Of a stretch of 40,393 nucleotides of DNA, positions 1 to 8,863 are shown piece after piece (position 1 is the stretch's first letter; each line of letters begins with the position of its first letter). Under the pieces are notes generated by a model. It was not told where the DNA came from, searched no databases, and saw only the letters and a list, made by a program, of their open reading frames with translations. The DNA lies in NCBI RefSeq assembly GCF_016786325.1, contig NZ_JADWYU010000098.1, positions 1 through 40,393 of the forward strand. The letters run 5' to 3'. Origin of the DNA: Frankia nepalensis (GTDB taxonomy: Bacteria; Actinomycetota; Actinomycetes; Frankiales; Frankiaceae). The position numbers and the translations under genes are program-made.

Positions 1-158
1 GGCCGGCGCGGACCGGCCAGCACAAAGGATGATCGGCTGGGCGCCGGCCGCGAGGCTCACCGACGCCGCCGGTCCCGGCCTGGGAACGCGTTATCACGTC
101 GCCCCCGGGCAACCAGGTGGAAAGCTCTCGACGGGTCGGCGCGGCAGATGCTCGCGGC

Positions 159-186
159 TAGACTGCCGCTGGGGTGAAAGGGGTCT
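159..186 (+). promoter_or_regulatory. Putative -10 and ribosome binding site before the AIM24 gene
   Basis: TAGACT at 159-164 resembles an actinobacterial -10 box, and a purine-rich GAAAGGGG (177-184) lies just before the ATG at 190. No convincing -35 is visible. At 1-18 a GGCCGG/CCGGCC inverted repeat may be the end of an upstream transcription unit. Confidence 0.3.
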
Positions 187-189
187 CAA

Positions 190-1050
190 ATGTCGTGGCC
201 GGGCGGTAACCAGCAATACGGCAACCAGCCTTACGGCGGCGGCCAGCACGGAAACCCACCACCTGGCCAGCCATACGGCCAGCCCCAGTACGGCCAGCCC
301 CAGCCTGGTCAGCCGCCGTACGGCCAGCCCGGCGGTCATGGCGGGCCGCCGGCTCCCCCCGGAAGCCAGCCGCTGGGGCAGCACGCCCAGAACTACGCCG
401 GCGGCCCGCCGTTCGCCCTTGAGGAGGGCGAACGGATGCTGCGGGTCCGCCTCGACGGCGGCGAGATGTTCGCCAAGCAGGGCTCGATGGTCGCCTACAA
501 GGGCCGCGTCGACTTCGCCTACAAGAGCCAGGGTGTCGGTGGGTTCATCCGGCGCGCGGTCACCGGCGAGGGCCAGGACCTGATGACGGTGAAGGGCCAG
601 GGCATCGTGTGGTTCGCCGAGTCCGGCAGCCACATCTCCATCTTCAACCTGGACAACGACAGCCTCAACATCAACGGCCGCAGCCTGCTCGCGCTGCAGT
701 CCGGCCTGCGGTACAAGATCACGACGACGTCCGGCGGGCTCGGCGCGATGGTCGCCGGCGGCGTGTTCAACACGGAGGTCTCCGGCAACGGAGCCGTGGC
801 CGTGCTCTGCCTGGGCAGCCCGCTCGTGCTGCCGACGGACGAGCCCGTCTGCGTCGACCGGGACGCCGCGGTCGCCTGGACGTCGGGGGTGCAGACCCGG
901 GTCGTGTCCAGCTTCAAGGTAGGCAACCTGCTCGGCCGCTCCTCCGGAGAGCTCGCCCAGATCGAGTACAGCGGCCGCGGCGGCTTCGTCGTCGTGCAGT
1001 GCGGCGAGATCCCCGCCGCCGGCACCGGCTCCTCGGGCGGCTCCCACTAG
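190..1050 (+). CDS. AIM24 (DUF124) family protein with Gly/Pro/Gln/Tyr-rich N-terminus
   Basis: The 286-residue product has two parts. Residues 1 to about 70 are low-complexity, built from repeats such as YGQPQ and GQPPYGQPG. Residues from about 75 to 280 form an AIM24-type beta-rich domain, recognisable by the run MLRVRLDGGEMFAKQGSMVAY and the glycine-rich segment after GLRYKITTTSGG. There is no signal peptide or membrane helix, so it is probably cytoplasmic or peripherally attached. AIM24 proteins are named after a mitochondrial inner-membrane protein; their bacterial role is not settled. Disordered G/P/Q/Y tails are common in actinobacterial envelope and stress proteins and may mediate clustering. 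The ATG at 190 has a purine-rich Shine-Dalgarno. The gene appears monocistronic. Family call is firm, function is not. Confidence 0.88.
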   Translation: MSWPGGNQQYGNQPYGGGQHGNPPPGQPYGQPQYGQPQPGQPPYGQPGGHGGPPAPPGSQPLGQHAQNYAGGPPFALEEGERMLRVRLDGGEMFAKQGSMVAYKGRVDFAYKSQGVGGFIRRAVTGEGQDLMTVKGQGIVWFAESGSHISIFNLDNDSLNINGRSLLALQSGLRYKITTTSGGLGAMVAGGVFNTEVSGNGAVAVLCLGSPLVLPTDEPVCVDRDAAVAWTSGVQTRVVSSFKVGNLLGRSSGELAQIEYSGRGGFVVVQCGEIPAAGTGSSGGSH

Positions 1051-1064
1051 CCACCGCGCGCCGA

Positions 1065-1083
1065 CCGCCGCGCCGGGCGGCGG
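1065..1083 (+). terminator. Possible GC-rich hairpin after the AIM24 gene
   Basis: CCGCCG (1065-1070) and CGGCGG (1078-1083) can pair across a seven-base loop just after the stop codon. There is no T-tract, which is usual in high-GC actinobacteria. Confidence 0.3.
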
Positions 1084-1182
1084 GGAGCGGCGGTTCCCGG
1101 TGACGGCGTGAGCCTGGCGAAGTTACGCGACTTTCCAGCTCGGCGATGTCGATACGCGGTCGACGGCTTCGACCTAGGGATG

Positions 1183-1203
1183 GTGGGTGAGAAGGTCACC
1201 CAC
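1183..1203 (+). promoter_or_regulatory. Perfect 8-bp inverted repeat upstream of the reductase gene
   Basis: GTGGGTGA and TCACCCAC (arms 1183-1190 and 1196-1203) flank a five-base centre, ending 30 bases before the ATG at 1234. It could be a repressor operator or a 5'-UTR hairpin. No regulator gene adjoins it. Confidence 0.4.
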
Positions 1204-1233
1204 CGCCAGGAGGAGTCGGAAGGAGACGTCGTC

Positions 1234-1887
1234 ATGACGAAGCTGCGGGCGCACTGCCTGAGCATGTCGTTGGACGGATACATGGCCGGGCCGGCGCAGA
1301 GTGTCGACAACCCACTGGGGGTGGGCGGCCCGAAGCTGCACGAGTGGATGTTCGAGACCAGAGCCGGTCGGAGCATGATGGGCCTTGAAGACGGCACGGA
1401 CGGGGCCGACAGCGACCTGGTGACCGCCGGCTTCGACGGGATCGGCGCCACGATCATGGGCAGGAACATGTTCGGCCCGGTGCGCGGGCCGTGGGAGAGC
1501 GCCGACGAGTGGACCGGCTGGTGGGGTGAGGAGCCGCCGTTCCACCACCCGGTGTTCGTCCTCACCCACCACGCCCGCCCGTCGGTCGAGATGAAGGGCG
1601 GCACCGTCTTCCACTTCGTCACCGACGGTATCGAGGCCGCCCTGCGCCGCGCCGTCGAGGCGGCCGACGGCCAGGACGTCCGGCTCGGCGGCGGCGCCGC
1701 GACGGTCCAGGCCTACCTGCGCGCCGGGCTGGTCGACGAGCTGCACGTGGCGCTCGTGCCGGTGCTGCTTCGCGGCGGCGAACGGCTCTTCGACGGCCTC
1801 GACGACGGGCCGCGCGAGCTGGAGGTCGTCGAGGTGGTCCAGTCCCCGGGCGTCTCCCACGTCCGGCTGTCCCGACCGGCCGCCTGA
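1234..1887 (+). CDS. Dihydrofolate reductase / RibD C-terminal domain family protein
   Basis: A 217-residue protein of the RibD-C (DHFR-like) family. It opens with the typical first strand followed by SLDGYMAG, has the IMGRNMF segment of the cofactor pocket, and ends with the family signature RLGGGAATVQAYLRAGLVDE, which in RibD-like proteins lines the NADPH site. The physiological substrate of such stand-alone reductases is generally unknown; they are not usually the essential folate enzyme. An upstream in-frame GTG exists at 1108, but the ATG at 1234 follows GGAAGGAG with eight-base spacing and matches where relatives start. It converges with the next gene with only five bases between the stop codons. 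An 8-bp inverted repeat just upstream may regulate it. Confidence 0.87.
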   Translation: MTKLRAHCLSMSLDGYMAGPAQSVDNPLGVGGPKLHEWMFETRAGRSMMGLEDGTDGADSDLVTAGFDGIGATIMGRNMFGPVRGPWESADEWTGWWGEEPPFHHPVFVLTHHARPSVEMKGGTVFHFVTDGIEAALRRAVEAADGQDVRLGGGAATVQAYLRAGLVDELHVALVPVLLRGGERLFDGLDDGPRELEVVEVVQSPGVSHVRLSRPAA

Positions 1888-1892
1888 GCGCC

Positions 1893-2570
1893 TCAGCAGG
1901 GCCGCCCACCGAACACGGCGATCAGGAAGGACAACAGCGGACCCGCGGGGATACACGCGGACGGGGCAGCTCCCGTCGGCGCCGTGGCGGGTTCCGTGGC
2001 CGCGGGCGGGGCAAACCGCGTGGTGGCCGCGGCCGGCGCCGGGGCGGCTGGCGGCCTGGGGACGACCTGCGTGGCGGCCGCGGGCGCGGTGCTCGCCACC
2101 GCGTCCGTGACGGCACCGGTGTCGCCCGGAGACGGCGCGGCCCCGTCGGGCGGGCCGCCGCCCTCGCCGGAGGGCGCACCGGTCGCCGTCCCAGCCGCGC
2201 CCGGCGCACCGGCTCCCAGGTCGGTCGGGAGCTCGGCCGCGGACGTGCCCGCCGCGTGGCCGCCCCTGCCGGGCAGACCCTTGAGGCCCACCGCCGTCGC
2301 GCCGCCGGCCAGCAGCACGAGCAGTACGAGGCTGACAGCCACGACCGCGCGCGGTAACACCGGCCCTGCCGGCTCCTCCACCTCCTCTGAATCGTCGAAC
2401 TCATCCGGCTCGCCCGGACTCCTGGGATGGCCGAACTTCCGCGAGCCGGCCGGCGCGGCCGGGGCGCCGCCGGCCGGATCGCCGGGTTCCCCACCCGCCT
2501 CGTACAGCACTTCCCGCCCGGCGGGGTCGATGGTTCTGCGTGGCGTCGGTCGGCCCTGTCTCTGACGCAT
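1893..2570 (-). CDS. Hypothetical single-pass membrane protein with Ala/Pro-rich extracellular part
   Basis: Not recognised as a named family. The 225-residue product starts with a charged segment (MRQRQGRPTPRR), then an acidic stretch (DEFDDSEEVEEP) before one clear transmembrane helix (AVVAVSLVLLVLLAGGATAV, around residues 80-100). The rest is an Ala/Pro/Thr/Gly linker with no fold signature, ending in CIPAGPLLSFLIAVFGGRPC, which has two cysteines and a short hydrophobic run. Topology by charge is N-terminus inside. The frame is open further upstream, but the ATG at 2570 has a GAGGGC Shine-Dalgarno and the upstream residues look like translated noncoding DNA. Amino-acid composition is biased, so coding status rests on the helix, start site and codon periodicity. 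Confidence 0.6.
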   Translation of the reverse strand: MRQRQGRPTPRRTIDPAGREVLYEAGGEPGDPAGGAPAAPAGSRKFGHPRSPGEPDEFDDSEEVEEPAGPVLPRAVVAVSLVLLVLLAGGATAVGLKGLPGRGGHAAGTSAAELPTDLGAGAPGAAGTATGAPSGEGGGPPDGAAPSPGDTGAVTDAVASTAPAAATQVVPRPPAAPAPAAATTRFAPPAATEPATAPTGAAPSACIPAGPLLSFLIAVFGGRPC

Positions 2571-2907
2571 CAGCCCTCGCCGAGGTGCGGTCGCGGGCGG
2601 GCTGGCCCCGCCGCGACGGCCTGCCCTGTGTCGCGATCGGCGGCGCGGTCGCGCGCGGCAGCCGTGCCACCCGCCCGAAACCGGACCGTTACCGAGCGGA
2701 ACAGTACCGACAAACGACGCCAGAGCCCACCGAATCCGGCCGCCCGCCGCCCTGGCCGGGGCTTGCGGCGTGACGAGGTGGCCGTCGCGGGGGACGGGTG
2801 AAACCCGAAGGCCGGCCCGGACGCCGCATTCCCCCCACCGGACATGCAACCTGTTCTAGTTTGTCGACGACGCGGCGTGTCGACGGACGCGAACGAGGGG
2901 GAGGCCG
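2571..2907. other. Divergent intergenic region between membrane protein and DUF1214 gene
   Basis: Apart from the KstR-like site at 2845-2858 I see no gene here. ORFs crossing the region on either strand have no domain signatures. It must hold the leftward promoter for the membrane protein and the rightward promoter for the DUF1214/sulfotransferase pair. Confidence 0.5.
2845..2858 (+). promoter_or_regulatory. KstR-like operator (exact match to TNNAACNNGTTNNA)
   Basis: TGCAACCTGTTCTA matches every fixed position of the 14-base KstR operator known from mycobacteria. It lies 49 bases before the ATG of the DUF1214 gene, a normal operator position. Related sites occur at 10129 and 17508 in this window. 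Confidence 0.6.
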
Positions 2908-3984
2908 ATGACCACGCAGACGGAGCTGGTGTTCGCGGAGCTGCTGGCGGAGCTCGGCGTGCTGCAGCGGCGGCTCGTCGAGCAGCTCGGGCCAGACGGC
3001 GACGAGCAGACCCTTCTCGAGGCCCACAAGTGGATCCTGTCGATCCTGCAGGTCGCCACCGACGTGAACGTCTGGGCCGACCCGGCCCGCCCCCGCTTCG
3101 TCGACATCGTCGGGCCGTACAAGAAATGGGGCGGCGACAACGCCGACGCCTTCTACAAGTTCGCTCCCGTCGACCCCGCCAGGACCTACCGGGTGCGGGT
3201 CGAGCCCGGGGACGCGGTCTACCTCTCCCTCACCGTCTACGGCGGGCCGCGCGACGGGCGCTACTCGGAGCGGATCGTCGGCACCGTCAACAGCACGACG
3301 GCGAAGCCCGGCCCCGACGGGTCCATCAGCGTCGTCCTGTCCGCCAGCCCGCCCGACGACCCGGACGCGGCGTGGATCAGGCTCGAGCCCGACGCGGTGG
3401 CCGCGATCACCCGCGACTATCTCGAGGACCCCGTCCGCGGCCGCCAGGCCCAGTGGCGGATCGACGCCGACGACCCGCCGAGCGCCTTCCGGGAGAACGA
3501 CGCCGACCTGGCGGCGCGCCTGCGCGCCGCGCTCACCTGGGTGCGCGAGCAGGCGAACATGGTGCCGCTCGCGCTCGGCGCGCCGAACACGGTGGACCCG
3601 CCCTACCCGGTGCCGACGGCCACCTTCGGCTGGGCCGCCGGGGACGCCGCCTACGCGATGGGCTCCTTCGAGCTGGCCGAGAACGAGGCACTCGTCATCC
3701 GCGGCCGTTCACCCCGGTGCGTGTTCTGGAACCTGTGCCTGTGGAACCCGTTCCTGCACACCTACAACTACGACTACGAACGGGTGACCATCAACGGCGC
3801 CCAGGTGGTGTACGAGCCCGACGGCTCCTGGGTGATCGTGCTCGCGCCCGCGCCCAACGCCCACCCGAACTGGGTGTCCACGGCCGGCCATCGCCGGGGC
3901 CGCGTCTGGCTGCGCTGGTTCCTGCCCGAGGCCACCCCCGAGCGGCCGACCGTCGAGGTCGTCGACGTGAAGTCCTTAGGGTGA
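2908..3984 (+). CDS. DUF1214 domain-containing protein
   Basis: A 358-residue protein with a C-terminal DUF1214-type domain, seen in the runs VFWNLCLWNPFLHTYNY, INGAQVVYEPDGSWVIVLA and the terminal RGRVWLRWFLPEATPERPTVEVV. The N-terminal half includes a beta-rich segment around YRVRVEPGDAVYLSLTVYGG. No signal peptide or membrane helix is present, so it is probably cytoplasmic. The biochemical role of the family is not established. Its stop codon overlaps the GTG start of the sulfotransferase gene (GTGA at 3981-3984), so the two are translationally coupled and probably act together. The ATG at 2908 is preceded by GAGGGGGAGG. The KstR-like site upstream suggests induction during sterol or related lipid catabolism; that is inference. 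Confidence 0.8.
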   Translation: MTTQTELVFAELLAELGVLQRRLVEQLGPDGDEQTLLEAHKWILSILQVATDVNVWADPARPRFVDIVGPYKKWGGDNADAFYKFAPVDPARTYRVRVEPGDAVYLSLTVYGGPRDGRYSERIVGTVNSTTAKPGPDGSISVVLSASPPDDPDAAWIRLEPDAVAAITRDYLEDPVRGRQAQWRIDADDPPSAFRENDADLAARLRAALTWVREQANMVPLALGAPNTVDPPYPVPTATFGWAAGDAAYAMGSFELAENEALVIRGRSPRCVFWNLCLWNPFLHTYNYDYERVTINGAQVVYEPDGSWVIVLAPAPNAHPNWVSTAGHRRGRVWLRWFLPEATPERPTVEVVDVKSLG

Positions 3985-5258
3985 CGGCGCGGGCCGGCCG
4001 GCCCGCGCCGGTGGAGATCGACGACCTGGCCGAGCCGCGCTTCACCGACGAGGTCCGCTCCGTGCTGGCCATGATGGCCGACGCGGGCCGGGGCCTGGCA
4101 CTGGAGCCGGACGCGCTGATGGACGCGGCGGCGCGCGAGACGGGGCTGGCGGACTTCGGGCCCACCGACTTCGTCGAACGTCTCGGCGTGCTCTGCCGGT
4201 CGATGCGCGAGGACGCCGGCCTGTCGGACGCCGGTGTCCTCGCGCAGCACGTCCTGCTGGTCGGCCTGCTCAAGAGCAGGCTGTTCCTGGAGGACCTCGT
4301 CCGCCGCCACCCGGAGATCCTCGACGAGCGGATAACGGCGCCGATCGTGATCTGCGGCCTGCCCCGCACCGGCACCACCCACCTGCACAACCTGATGTCG
4401 GCCGACCCGGCGCTGCGCTGGCTGCCCTACTGGGAGAGTCGCGAACCGGTGCTGGCTCCCGACGAGGCCGCGGCCGTCCGGGCCGGCGCGCCCGACCCGC
4501 GCCCGGAGCGCACGGCGCGGGCGTTGTGGCTGGTGAACGCCGCGATGCCCTATTTCAACCGCATGCACGAGATGACGGTCGACCACGCCCACGAGGAGAT
4601 CCAGCTCCTCGCCGTCGACTTCTCCACCATGCTGTTCGAGACGACGGCCCCGCTGCCCGGCTGGCGCGACTACTACCTGTCCCACGACCAGACCTCGTCC
4701 TACCAGTACCTGGTGAAGATCCTGAAGGCCCTGCAGTGGCTGCGGGGCGGGACCCGGTGGGTGCTCAAGTCGCCGCAGCACCTCGAGCAGTTCCCCGTGC
4801 TGCGCGCGACGTTCCCGGACGCGACCTTCGTGGTCACCCACCGCGACCCGGCGGCGGTGACCGCGTCGATGGCGACGATGATCGCCTACACCGCCCGGAT
4901 GTCGCGTGACCGGGTGGACGTGGCCGCCGTCGGGCGGTACTGGGCGGACCGGCTGGAACGGATGCTGCGCTCCTGCGCGGCGGACCGCGACGGGCTGCCG
5001 GCCGCCCGGACCGTCGACGTCGTGTTCGAGGACTTCATGGCCGACGACGTCGCCACGGTCGAACGGATCTACCGGACGGCCGGCCAGCCGTTCGACGGGT
5101 CCGTCCGCGCGGCGATGACCGAGTTCATGGCCGCCCATCCCCGGGGCCGCCATGGCACGGTGCGCTACGACCTGCGCGCCTTCGGCCTGGACCCCGGGGA
5201 ACGCCGCCAGGCGCTGGCCTTCTACTACGAACGGTTCGGGCTGCGCCCCGAGGGCTGA
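3981..5258 (+). CDS. PAPS-dependent sulfotransferase family protein
   Basis: A 425-residue protein of the bacterial sulfotransferase family. The 5'-phosphosulfate loop is GLPRTGTTHL (Arg129 to Thr133 in the core), and the 3'-phosphate region is the THRDPAAVTASM segment near residues 286-297. WVLKSPQHLEQFP before it is also typical. Such enzymes transfer sulfate from PAPS to hydroxyl groups of lipids, steroids or small molecules. It is cytoplasmic, without signal or membrane helix. The frame is open upstream into the DUF1214 gene, but homology begins after the GTG at 3981, which overlaps the preceding stop. In M. tuberculosis a sulfotransferase gene also lies within the KstR-associated sterol locus, which fits the operator upstream; substrate here is unknown. 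Confidence 0.87.
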   Translation: MTARAGRPAPVEIDDLAEPRFTDEVRSVLAMMADAGRGLALEPDALMDAAARETGLADFGPTDFVERLGVLCRSMREDAGLSDAGVLAQHVLLVGLLKSRLFLEDLVRRHPEILDERITAPIVICGLPRTGTTHLHNLMSADPALRWLPYWESREPVLAPDEAAAVRAGAPDPRPERTARALWLVNAAMPYFNRMHEMTVDHAHEEIQLLAVDFSTMLFETTAPLPGWRDYYLSHDQTSSYQYLVKILKALQWLRGGTRWVLKSPQHLEQFPVLRATFPDATFVVTHRDPAAVTASMATMIAYTARMSRDRVDVAAVGRYWADRLERMLRSCAADRDGLPAARTVDVVFEDFMADDVATVERIYRTAGQPFDGSVRAAMTEFMAAHPRGRHGTVRYDLRAFGLDPGERRQALAFYYERFGLRPEG

Positions 5259-5499
5259 CCGGGTTCGCGGCCGCCTGGCCGGCGCGTGGCACCGGGCCCA
5301 CATCCGCGACTGAGGACGGGAGGACCGCTCAGTTGGGCGGCCGCGGACGGTCAAAGTTGTCGTAGGTCTCCCGCATGCTTGTAGAAGGTGGCGGCGGGGA
5401 CCGGAGACCGGGAGCACGGCAGCCCGGGAGCGCGGGTGAGGCCGGCCAGGGTACGGCCACCTCGTCCGCACGACCGATGACGACGGCGGGAGAGCGACG

Positions 5500-6540
5500 T
5501 TGACCCTCGGAGATCAACTAGCGGTTGAAGTATCAGGCCTGGTCAAGACGTTCGGGAAGACGCGCGCCGTGGACGGCGTGGACCTCATGGTCCCCGCCGG
5601 CGGCGTGTACGGGGTGCTCGGGCCGAACGGCGCGGGCAAGACGACCACCATCCGGGTCCTGGCGACCCTGCTCGCGCCGGACGGGGGCACGGCGCGGGTG
5701 CTCGGGCACGACGTGGTCCGCGAGGCGGACGCGGTCCGGTCCCGGGTGAGCCTCACCGGGCAGTTCGCCTCGCTCGACGAGGACCTCTCCGGCACGGAGA
5801 ACCTGATCCTGCTGGCCAGGCTGCAGGGCTACGGCCGGTCGGACGCGAAGAAGCGGGCGGCCGACCTGCTGGGGGCGTTCGACCTGACCGAGGCGGCCGG
5901 CCGCCAGGTCAAGACGTACTCCGGCGGCATGCGGCGACGGATCGACATCGCCGCGAGCATCGTCGTCACCCCCGACCTGCTGTTCCTCGACGAGCCGACC
6001 ACCGGCCTGGACCCGCGCAGCCGTAGCCAGGTGTGGGACATCGTGCGGGCGCTGGTCGCCGGCGGGACGACCGTGCTGCTCACCACCCAGTACCTCGACG
6101 AGGCCGACCAGCTCGCCGACCGGATCGCGGTCATCGAGCACGGCAAGGTCATCGCCGAGGGCACCTCGGGCGAGCTCAAGGCCAAGGTCGGCGGCGGCGC
6201 GCTGCACGTCCGGCTCCGCGACGCCGCGCAGCGCCCGGAGGCGGCCCGGCTGCTCACGGCGGCGCTCGGCGTGCCGGTGACGCTGGAGTCCGACCCGGTC
6301 GCGCTGTCGGTCGCCGTGTCCGACGCCGAGCCGGTGCCGGCCGGGCTCGCCGAGCTCACCCGCGCCGGGGTCAGGGTCAGCGAGTTCGCGCTCGGCCAGC
6401 CGAGCCTGGACGAGGTGTTCTTCGCCCTCACCGGCCACCCCGCCGGCGACGACGACGCGGCCGATGACCAGCCACTTACCGGCAAGAGCAAGCGCGAGGC
6501 CAAGAAGGCCGCGAAGAAGGCGAAGGAGCACGCGGCATGA
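5500..6540 (+). CDS. DrrA-type ABC transporter ATP-binding protein
   Basis: A 346-residue ATPase of the daunorubicin-resistance (DrrA) class. Walker A is GPNGAGKTT at residues 41-49, the ABC signature is YSGGMRRR, Walker B is [12 protein letters not shown], and the H-loop region is [16 protein letters not shown]. The DrrA-type C-terminal domain follows ([23 protein letters not shown]), then a Lys/Ala-rich tail of about 20 residues. It energises the partner permease at the inner face of the membrane to export a hydrophobic compound, possibly a drug or lipid. The start is a TTG at 5500 preceded by GGGAGAGCGAC. The stop overlaps the permease start as ATGA, so a two-gene operon is clear. The 240 bases upstream hold its promoter, which I cannot place. 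Confidence 0.92.
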   Translation: MTLGDQLAVEVSGLVKTFGKTRAVDGVDLMVPAGGVYGVLGPNGAGKTTTIRVLATLLAPDGGTARVLGHDVVREADAVRSRVSLTGQFASLDEDLSGTENLILLARLQGYGRSDAKKRAADLLGAFDLTEAAGRQVKTYSGGMRRRIDIAASIVVTPDLLFLDEPTTGLDPRSRSQVWDIVRALVAGGTTVLLTTQYLDEADQLADRIAVIEHGKVIAEGTSGELKAKVGGGALHVRLRDAAQRPEAARLLTAALGVPVTLESDPVALSVAVSDAEPVPAGLAELTRAGVRVSEFALGQPSLDEVFFALTGHPAGDDDAADDQPLTGKSKREAKKAAKKAKEHAA

Positions 6541-7412
6541 CCACGACGACGACCCCCGCGGCGTCCGACCTCCTGAAGCCCGAACCGGCGCCAGTCCCGG
6601 CCGACCTCGTTGGCGAACGGCTGAGCGCGGTGCTCGCGTCGCGGACCAGGCCGCCCAAGCCGTCCGCGCTGTCGGCCTGCGGCACGTTCGGCTGGCGGGC
6701 CCTGCTGAAGATCAAGCACGTCCCCGAGCAGCTCTTCGACGTCACCGCCTTCCCGGTGATGATGACGTTGATGTTCACGTACCTGTTCGGTGGCGCGCTC
6801 GCCGACTCACCCAAGGACTACCTGCAGTTCTTCCTGCCGGGCACCTTGGTCTCGACGATCGCGATGATCACGATGTACACCGGGCTGGGGCTGAACAACG
6901 ACATCAAGAAGGGCGTGTTCGACCGCATCAAGGCCCTGCCGGTGTGGCGGCCGGCCGCGCTCGTCGGCATGATGCTCGGCGACGTGGTCCGCTACTCGGG
7001 CGCCGGCCTGCTCGTCATCGCGCTGGGTCTCGCGCTGGGCTTCCGGCCGGACGGCGGCGCGATCGGCGTGGTGCTGGCCATGCTGGTGCTGCTGCTGTTC
7101 TCCTTCAGCCTCGCCTGGGTGTGGAACATCTTCGGGATGGTCCTGCGCACCCCCGAGTCGGTGCTGGGGGTCAGCATGATGGTGCTGTTCCCGTTGACGT
7201 TCGGCAGCAACATCTACGTCGACCCGTCCACCATGCCCGGCTGGCTGCAGGCGTTCGTCGACGTCAACCCGATCAGCCACGTCGTCACCGCCGTGCGCGG
7301 CCTGATGCACGACACGGTCACCGCCGGCCAGCTCGGCTGGGTGTTCCTCTGGTGCGCGATCCTCAACGTCATCTTCGCCCCGATCACGATGCGCCTCTAC
7401 AACCGCCGCTGA
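6537..7412 (+). CDS. DrrB-type ABC-2 transporter permease
   Basis: A 291-residue permease with about six membrane helices. The N-terminal 40 residues are cytoplasmic and rich in Thr, Pro and Ala. The coupling segment [17 protein letters not shown] after the second helix is the characteristic ABC-2 motif that contacts the ATPase. A later run, [19 protein letters not shown], and the loop [20 protein letters not shown] are typical of the DrrB branch. It forms the export pore with the preceding ATPase. The ATG overlaps the upstream stop by four bases. The next gene converges tail to tail with one base between stop codons. The substrate cannot be read from sequence. Confidence 0.92.
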   Translation: MTTTTTPAASDLLKPEPAPVPADLVGERLSAVLASRTRPPKPSALSACGTFGWRALLKIKHVPEQLFDVTAFPVMMTLMFTYLFGGALADSPKDYLQFFLPGTLVSTIAMITMYTGLGLNNDIKKGVFDRIKALPVWRPAALVGMMLGDVVRYSGAGLLVIALGLALGFRPDGGAIGVVLAMLVLLLFSFSLAWVWNIFGMVLRTPESVLGVSMMVLFPLTFGSNIYVDPSTMPGWLQAFVDVNPISHVVTAVRGLMHDTVTAGQLGWVFLWCAILNVIFAPITMRLYNRR

Positions 7413-7413
7413 C

Positions 7414-8748
7414 CTACTCGGCGGTCGGGTCGGCGACGCGCCCGATGAACAGCGGGGTGGCGGTCTCGACGTCGTGGATGACGAACAGGTAGGGGCGGTC
7501 GACCGTGAGGTCGACGATCTGGTCGGGCGCCCCCGCCGCCACCTCCATGACCACCGCGGTCGCCGCGGCGGCCTCGGTGCCCTCCTCGTCGACGGCGATG
7601 AACGCCTCGTGGATGACCTTGTCGATCTTCAGCGGCTCGGCCGTGGTCATCCCGCTGAAGTCGGCGTCGTCGGTGAACGCGGTCGGCATGCCCAGGGCGG
7701 CCAGCAGGTCGCCGAGCTGCACCTTGGTGCGCATCGTCCAGCGCGGCAGGTCCAGGTTGACCATCGCCGACGAGAAGCCGGTCAGCAGCCCGCGCAGCGC
7801 CGGGCCGTCGAGCGAGGCCTGCGTCTCGTCGAACCGGCCCTCGTCGGGCAGGACGACGGCCATCGCCAGCTCGCCGCCGGCGTAGGGGATGTCGACCGCC
7901 CGCCAGCCCGGCCCCACCTGGTAGGCGGACGGGTGGTTGAGCGTCACGCTCATCAGGTCCGCGGAGACGACCGAGCCGTCGGCCAGGGTGAAGGGCGCCG
8001 GCTGGGCGTCGCCGAACGGCTCGTCCCAGGGGGCGCGCAGGTACAGCGCGTTCACCAGCACCAGCCGGGTGAGCGCGTTCAGCAGGCCGGGCGCGAGCAG
8101 CTCCGGGATGCGCTCATGGGTCTGGTCGGACACCCAGCGGTTGATCGCCCGGCCCGCGCCCGCCGCGTCCGCCTTGTAGTCGACCTGCCGCATCCCGGTC
8201 CCGTAGTAGCGGGCCAGGGTCTCGAGGAAGGGCTCCTGCCAGCGCAGGTCCCGCTGGCCCCACAGCGAGTTCGCCACGTCCAGGCTGATCTCGGCCTCGG
8301 AGCCGTCGGACCGCTCCCGCTTCCCGGCCCGGCTCTCGACGAGCTGGGCCAGCGCGTTCAGCCCTGGATGCAGCATGCCCTCGACCGCCGGCCCCTCGGG
8401 GGAGCTGCTGGTGTCCAGCGAGTGCAGCACGAGGTCCATCTCGGTCCCCGTCTGGCCGCGGGCACCCGCACGCGTCATGCCCAGCGCCACCGCCACCGAG
8501 TACGGCGAGCAGACCAGGTTGCCCTCCCCGGCCGCCGCGGCCTTCCGGTAGAGGTCCGCGGTGAACGCGAGCACCGCGGCGGCCGCGCCGTCGAGCGTCG
8601 TGGCGTCGGCGCTCGCCCGGTCGACCCTCACCTCGGCCACCGACCCGGACCCGCCGCCCGAGCCGCCCCCGCACCCGAGGGCGCCGGCGCCCATCCCCAG
8701 CCCAGCCGCGCCCAGGAGCGCGGTCCGCAGAAAGTCACGTCGCAGCAT
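7414..8748 (-). CDS. Serpin-family protease inhibitor with Tat/lipoprotein-like signal
   Basis: A 444-residue serpin, normal length for the fold. The N-terminus has a twin-arginine signal (RRDFLR at 3-8), a hydrophobic core and ALGC at 23-26, a weak lipobox, so it is probably exported folded and lipid-anchored. The serpin body is evident in NLVCSPYSVAVALGM, VNALYLRAPWDEPF and the closing PYLFVIHDVETATPLFIGRV. The reactive loop has an inhibitory-type hinge, EEGTEAAAATA at 388-398. Counting as in alpha-1-antitrypsin places Ala404-Ala405 at P1-P1', suggesting elastase-like target proteases. The ATG at 8748 is chosen for the signal peptide. It stands alone, convergent with the drrB gene. Bacterial serpins are uncommon; the target may be a foreign or an own extracytoplasmic protease. 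Confidence 0.92.
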   Translation of the reverse strand: MLRRDFLRTALLGAAGLGMGAGALGCGGGSGGGSGSVAEVRVDRASADATTLDGAAAAVLAFTADLYRKAAAAGEGNLVCSPYSVAVALGMTRAGARGQTGTEMDLVLHSLDTSSSPEGPAVEGMLHPGLNALAQLVESRAGKRERSDGSEAEISLDVANSLWGQRDLRWQEPFLETLARYYGTGMRQVDYKADAAGAGRAINRWVSDQTHERIPELLAPGLLNALTRLVLVNALYLRAPWDEPFGDAQPAPFTLADGSVVSADLMSVTLNHPSAYQVGPGWRAVDIPYAGGELAMAVVLPDEGRFDETQASLDGPALRGLLTGFSSAMVNLDLPRWTMRTKVQLGDLLAALGMPTAFTDDADFSGMTTAEPLKIDKVIHEAFIAVDEEGTEAAAATAVVMEVAAGAPDQIVDLTVDRPYLFVIHDVETATPLFIGRVADPTAE

Positions 8749-8863
8749 GCCCAGCTCCGACGCGCCGCCCGCCGGCCCGGTTCCTCACCCGGGCGCGGAC
8801 GTCGCCGTCAGCTGGGCGACACCGGACCAGTCCGCGTCGCCTCGCCGACGGGGCCGCCGGGCC

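Noticed and set aside
2844-3980. Upstream extension of the sulfotransferase frame
   Set aside because: It runs through the DUF1214 gene and is Arg-rich with no homology; GTG 3981 is the sensible start.
3774-5471. 565-residue leftward ORF antisense to DUF1214/sulfotransferase
   Set aside because: The rightward frame carries clear PAPS motifs; the antisense translation is low-complexity.
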